Source: Lishizhenia sp.
GTDB taxonomy: Bacteria; Bacteroidota; Bacteroidia; Flavobacteriales_D; Crocinitomicaceae
DNA: 6,027 nt
Assembly (NCBI GenBank): GCA_007117055.1
Contig: SKHH01000130.1
Coordinates: forward strand, 1-6,027
Direction: 5' to 3'
Shown here: positions 5,831 through 6,027 of the stretch, in pieces
Position numbering within the stretch: the first letter of the stretch is position 1
How the letters are laid out: each line of letters opens with the position of its first letter
The notes under the pieces: model-generated
Told to the model about the DNA's origin: nothing
Database searches by the model: none
Seen by the model: only the letters and a program-made list of their open reading frames with translations
Position numbers and translations under genes: made by a program

Positions 5831-5871
5831 ATTAACCCAAGCATAGCCAACCGCTATGCTTTTGGGTTAAT
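5831..5871 (-). terminator. Strong stem-loop with U-rich tail between atpE and atpF (attenuator or 3'-end)
   Basis: Two stacked stems are visible: ATTAACCCAA (5831-5840) with TTGGGTTAAT (5862-5871), and GCATAGC (5841-5847) with GCTATGC (5853-5859), around the loop CAACC. A 2-nt bulge (5860-5861) sits on one side. In the minus-strand RNA it starts 7 nt after the atpE stop and is followed by a U-rich stretch (5830-5821). This is the form of an intrinsic terminator, but the genes beyond it are in the same operon. Partial termination, or protection of an atpE mRNA end, would favour c-subunit synthesis. Confidence 0.6.
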
Positions 5872-5878
5872 ATTTTTC

Positions 5879-6027
5879 TTATCCTTGAAGCAAACCAACA
5901 ACAACACCGAAAAGTGCAACACCTTCAATAAGTGCAGCAGCGATAATCATTGCAGTTTGAATCTTAGAAGTTGCCTCTGGTTGGCGAGCGATTGCATCCA
6001 TTGCAGATCCACCGATTCTACCAATTC
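5879..6027 (-). CDS. atpE: Fo ATP synthase c subunit, C-terminal part (5' end outside window)
   Basis: Reading back from the TAA at 5881-5879 gives 48 residues plus two bases that enter from beyond the window. The visible part begins IGRIGGSAMDAIARQPEA, the end of helix 1 and the conserved polar loop with Arg-Gln-Pro that touches the gamma/epsilon foot. Helix 2 is KIQTAMIIAAALIEGVALFG followed by VVVGLLQG. The Glu in ALIEG is the ion-carrying carboxylate of the rotating c ring. It is followed by Gly rather than the Ser/Thr typical of sodium-type rings, which suggests proton coupling, though helix 1 ligands are not visible. The full protein is normally 65-80 residues, so roughly two thirds is present. 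It is the first gene seen of the operon; atpB would be expected just upstream. Confidence 0.95.
   Translation of the reverse strand, partial: IGRIGGSAMDAIARQPEATSKIQTAMIIAAALIEGVALFGVVVGLLQG

Noticed and set aside
5879..6027. Sodium-type c ring
   Set aside because: The ion-binding Glu is followed by Gly instead of Ser/Thr, and helix 1, which would hold the Gln ligand, lies largely outside the window, so sodium coupling is not supported.
1..6027. CRISPR array, tRNA or rRNA genes
   Set aside because: No regularly spaced direct repeats of CRISPR length, and no tRNA cloverleaf or rRNA core sequences, were seen on either strand.

Overview
The window looks like chromosomal DNA from a member of the Bacteroidota, most likely a marine or environmental flavobacterium. 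Four things point there: the low G+C content, the lack of clear Shine-Dalgarno sequences before most starts, an FoF1 ATP synthase gene cluster that ends at atpG without atpD, and an OprO/OprP-type porin of the kind common in Flavobacteriia. All recognisable genes lie on the minus strand, so transcription runs from position 6027 towards position 1.

Right side (about 2242-6027): the ATP synthase operon in the order atpE (3' part only), atpF, atpH, atpA, atpG. These encode the membrane c ring, the b stator stalk, the delta stator cap, the catalytic-head alpha subunit and the central gamma shaft. Intercistronic gaps are 81, 9, 30 and 34 nt. The largest gap (atpE-atpF) holds a strong stem-loop followed by a U-rich tract. 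This is a candidate attenuator or mRNA 3'-end that could raise c-subunit output above the downstream subunits. The beta (atpD) and epsilon (atpC) genes do not follow atpG, so they must be encoded elsewhere.

Middle (1505-2241): a 737-nt stretch without a convincing gene. Its atpG-proximal third (1974-2219) is bounded by 27-bp imperfect terminal inverted repeats (22/27 identical) and contains two internal hairpins, one with perfect 18-bp arms. It resembles a MITE-like non-autonomous element, and its central hairpin may now serve as the operon terminator. The porin-proximal part carries TTAAC-like hexamers repeated at 11-bp steps, a geometry like PhoP/PhoB boxes, just upstream of the porin gene.

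Left side (1-1504): a complete outer-membrane porin of the phosphate-selective O/P family (299-1504), a 169-nt spacer (130-298) with short direct and inverted repeats, and the first 32 codons of an XRE-family helix-turn-helix regulator (1-98). The regulator start is preceded almost immediately by a Bacteroidota-type promoter whose spacer contains a TTGACA-N5-TGTCAA palindrome. This suggests an autoregulated gene, possibly leaderless, as seen for some restriction-modification controller proteins.

Most of the window is ordinary housekeeping sequence. The observations worth following are the TIR-bounded element, the regulatory sites and the regulator truncated by the window edge. No wholly new system is evident.
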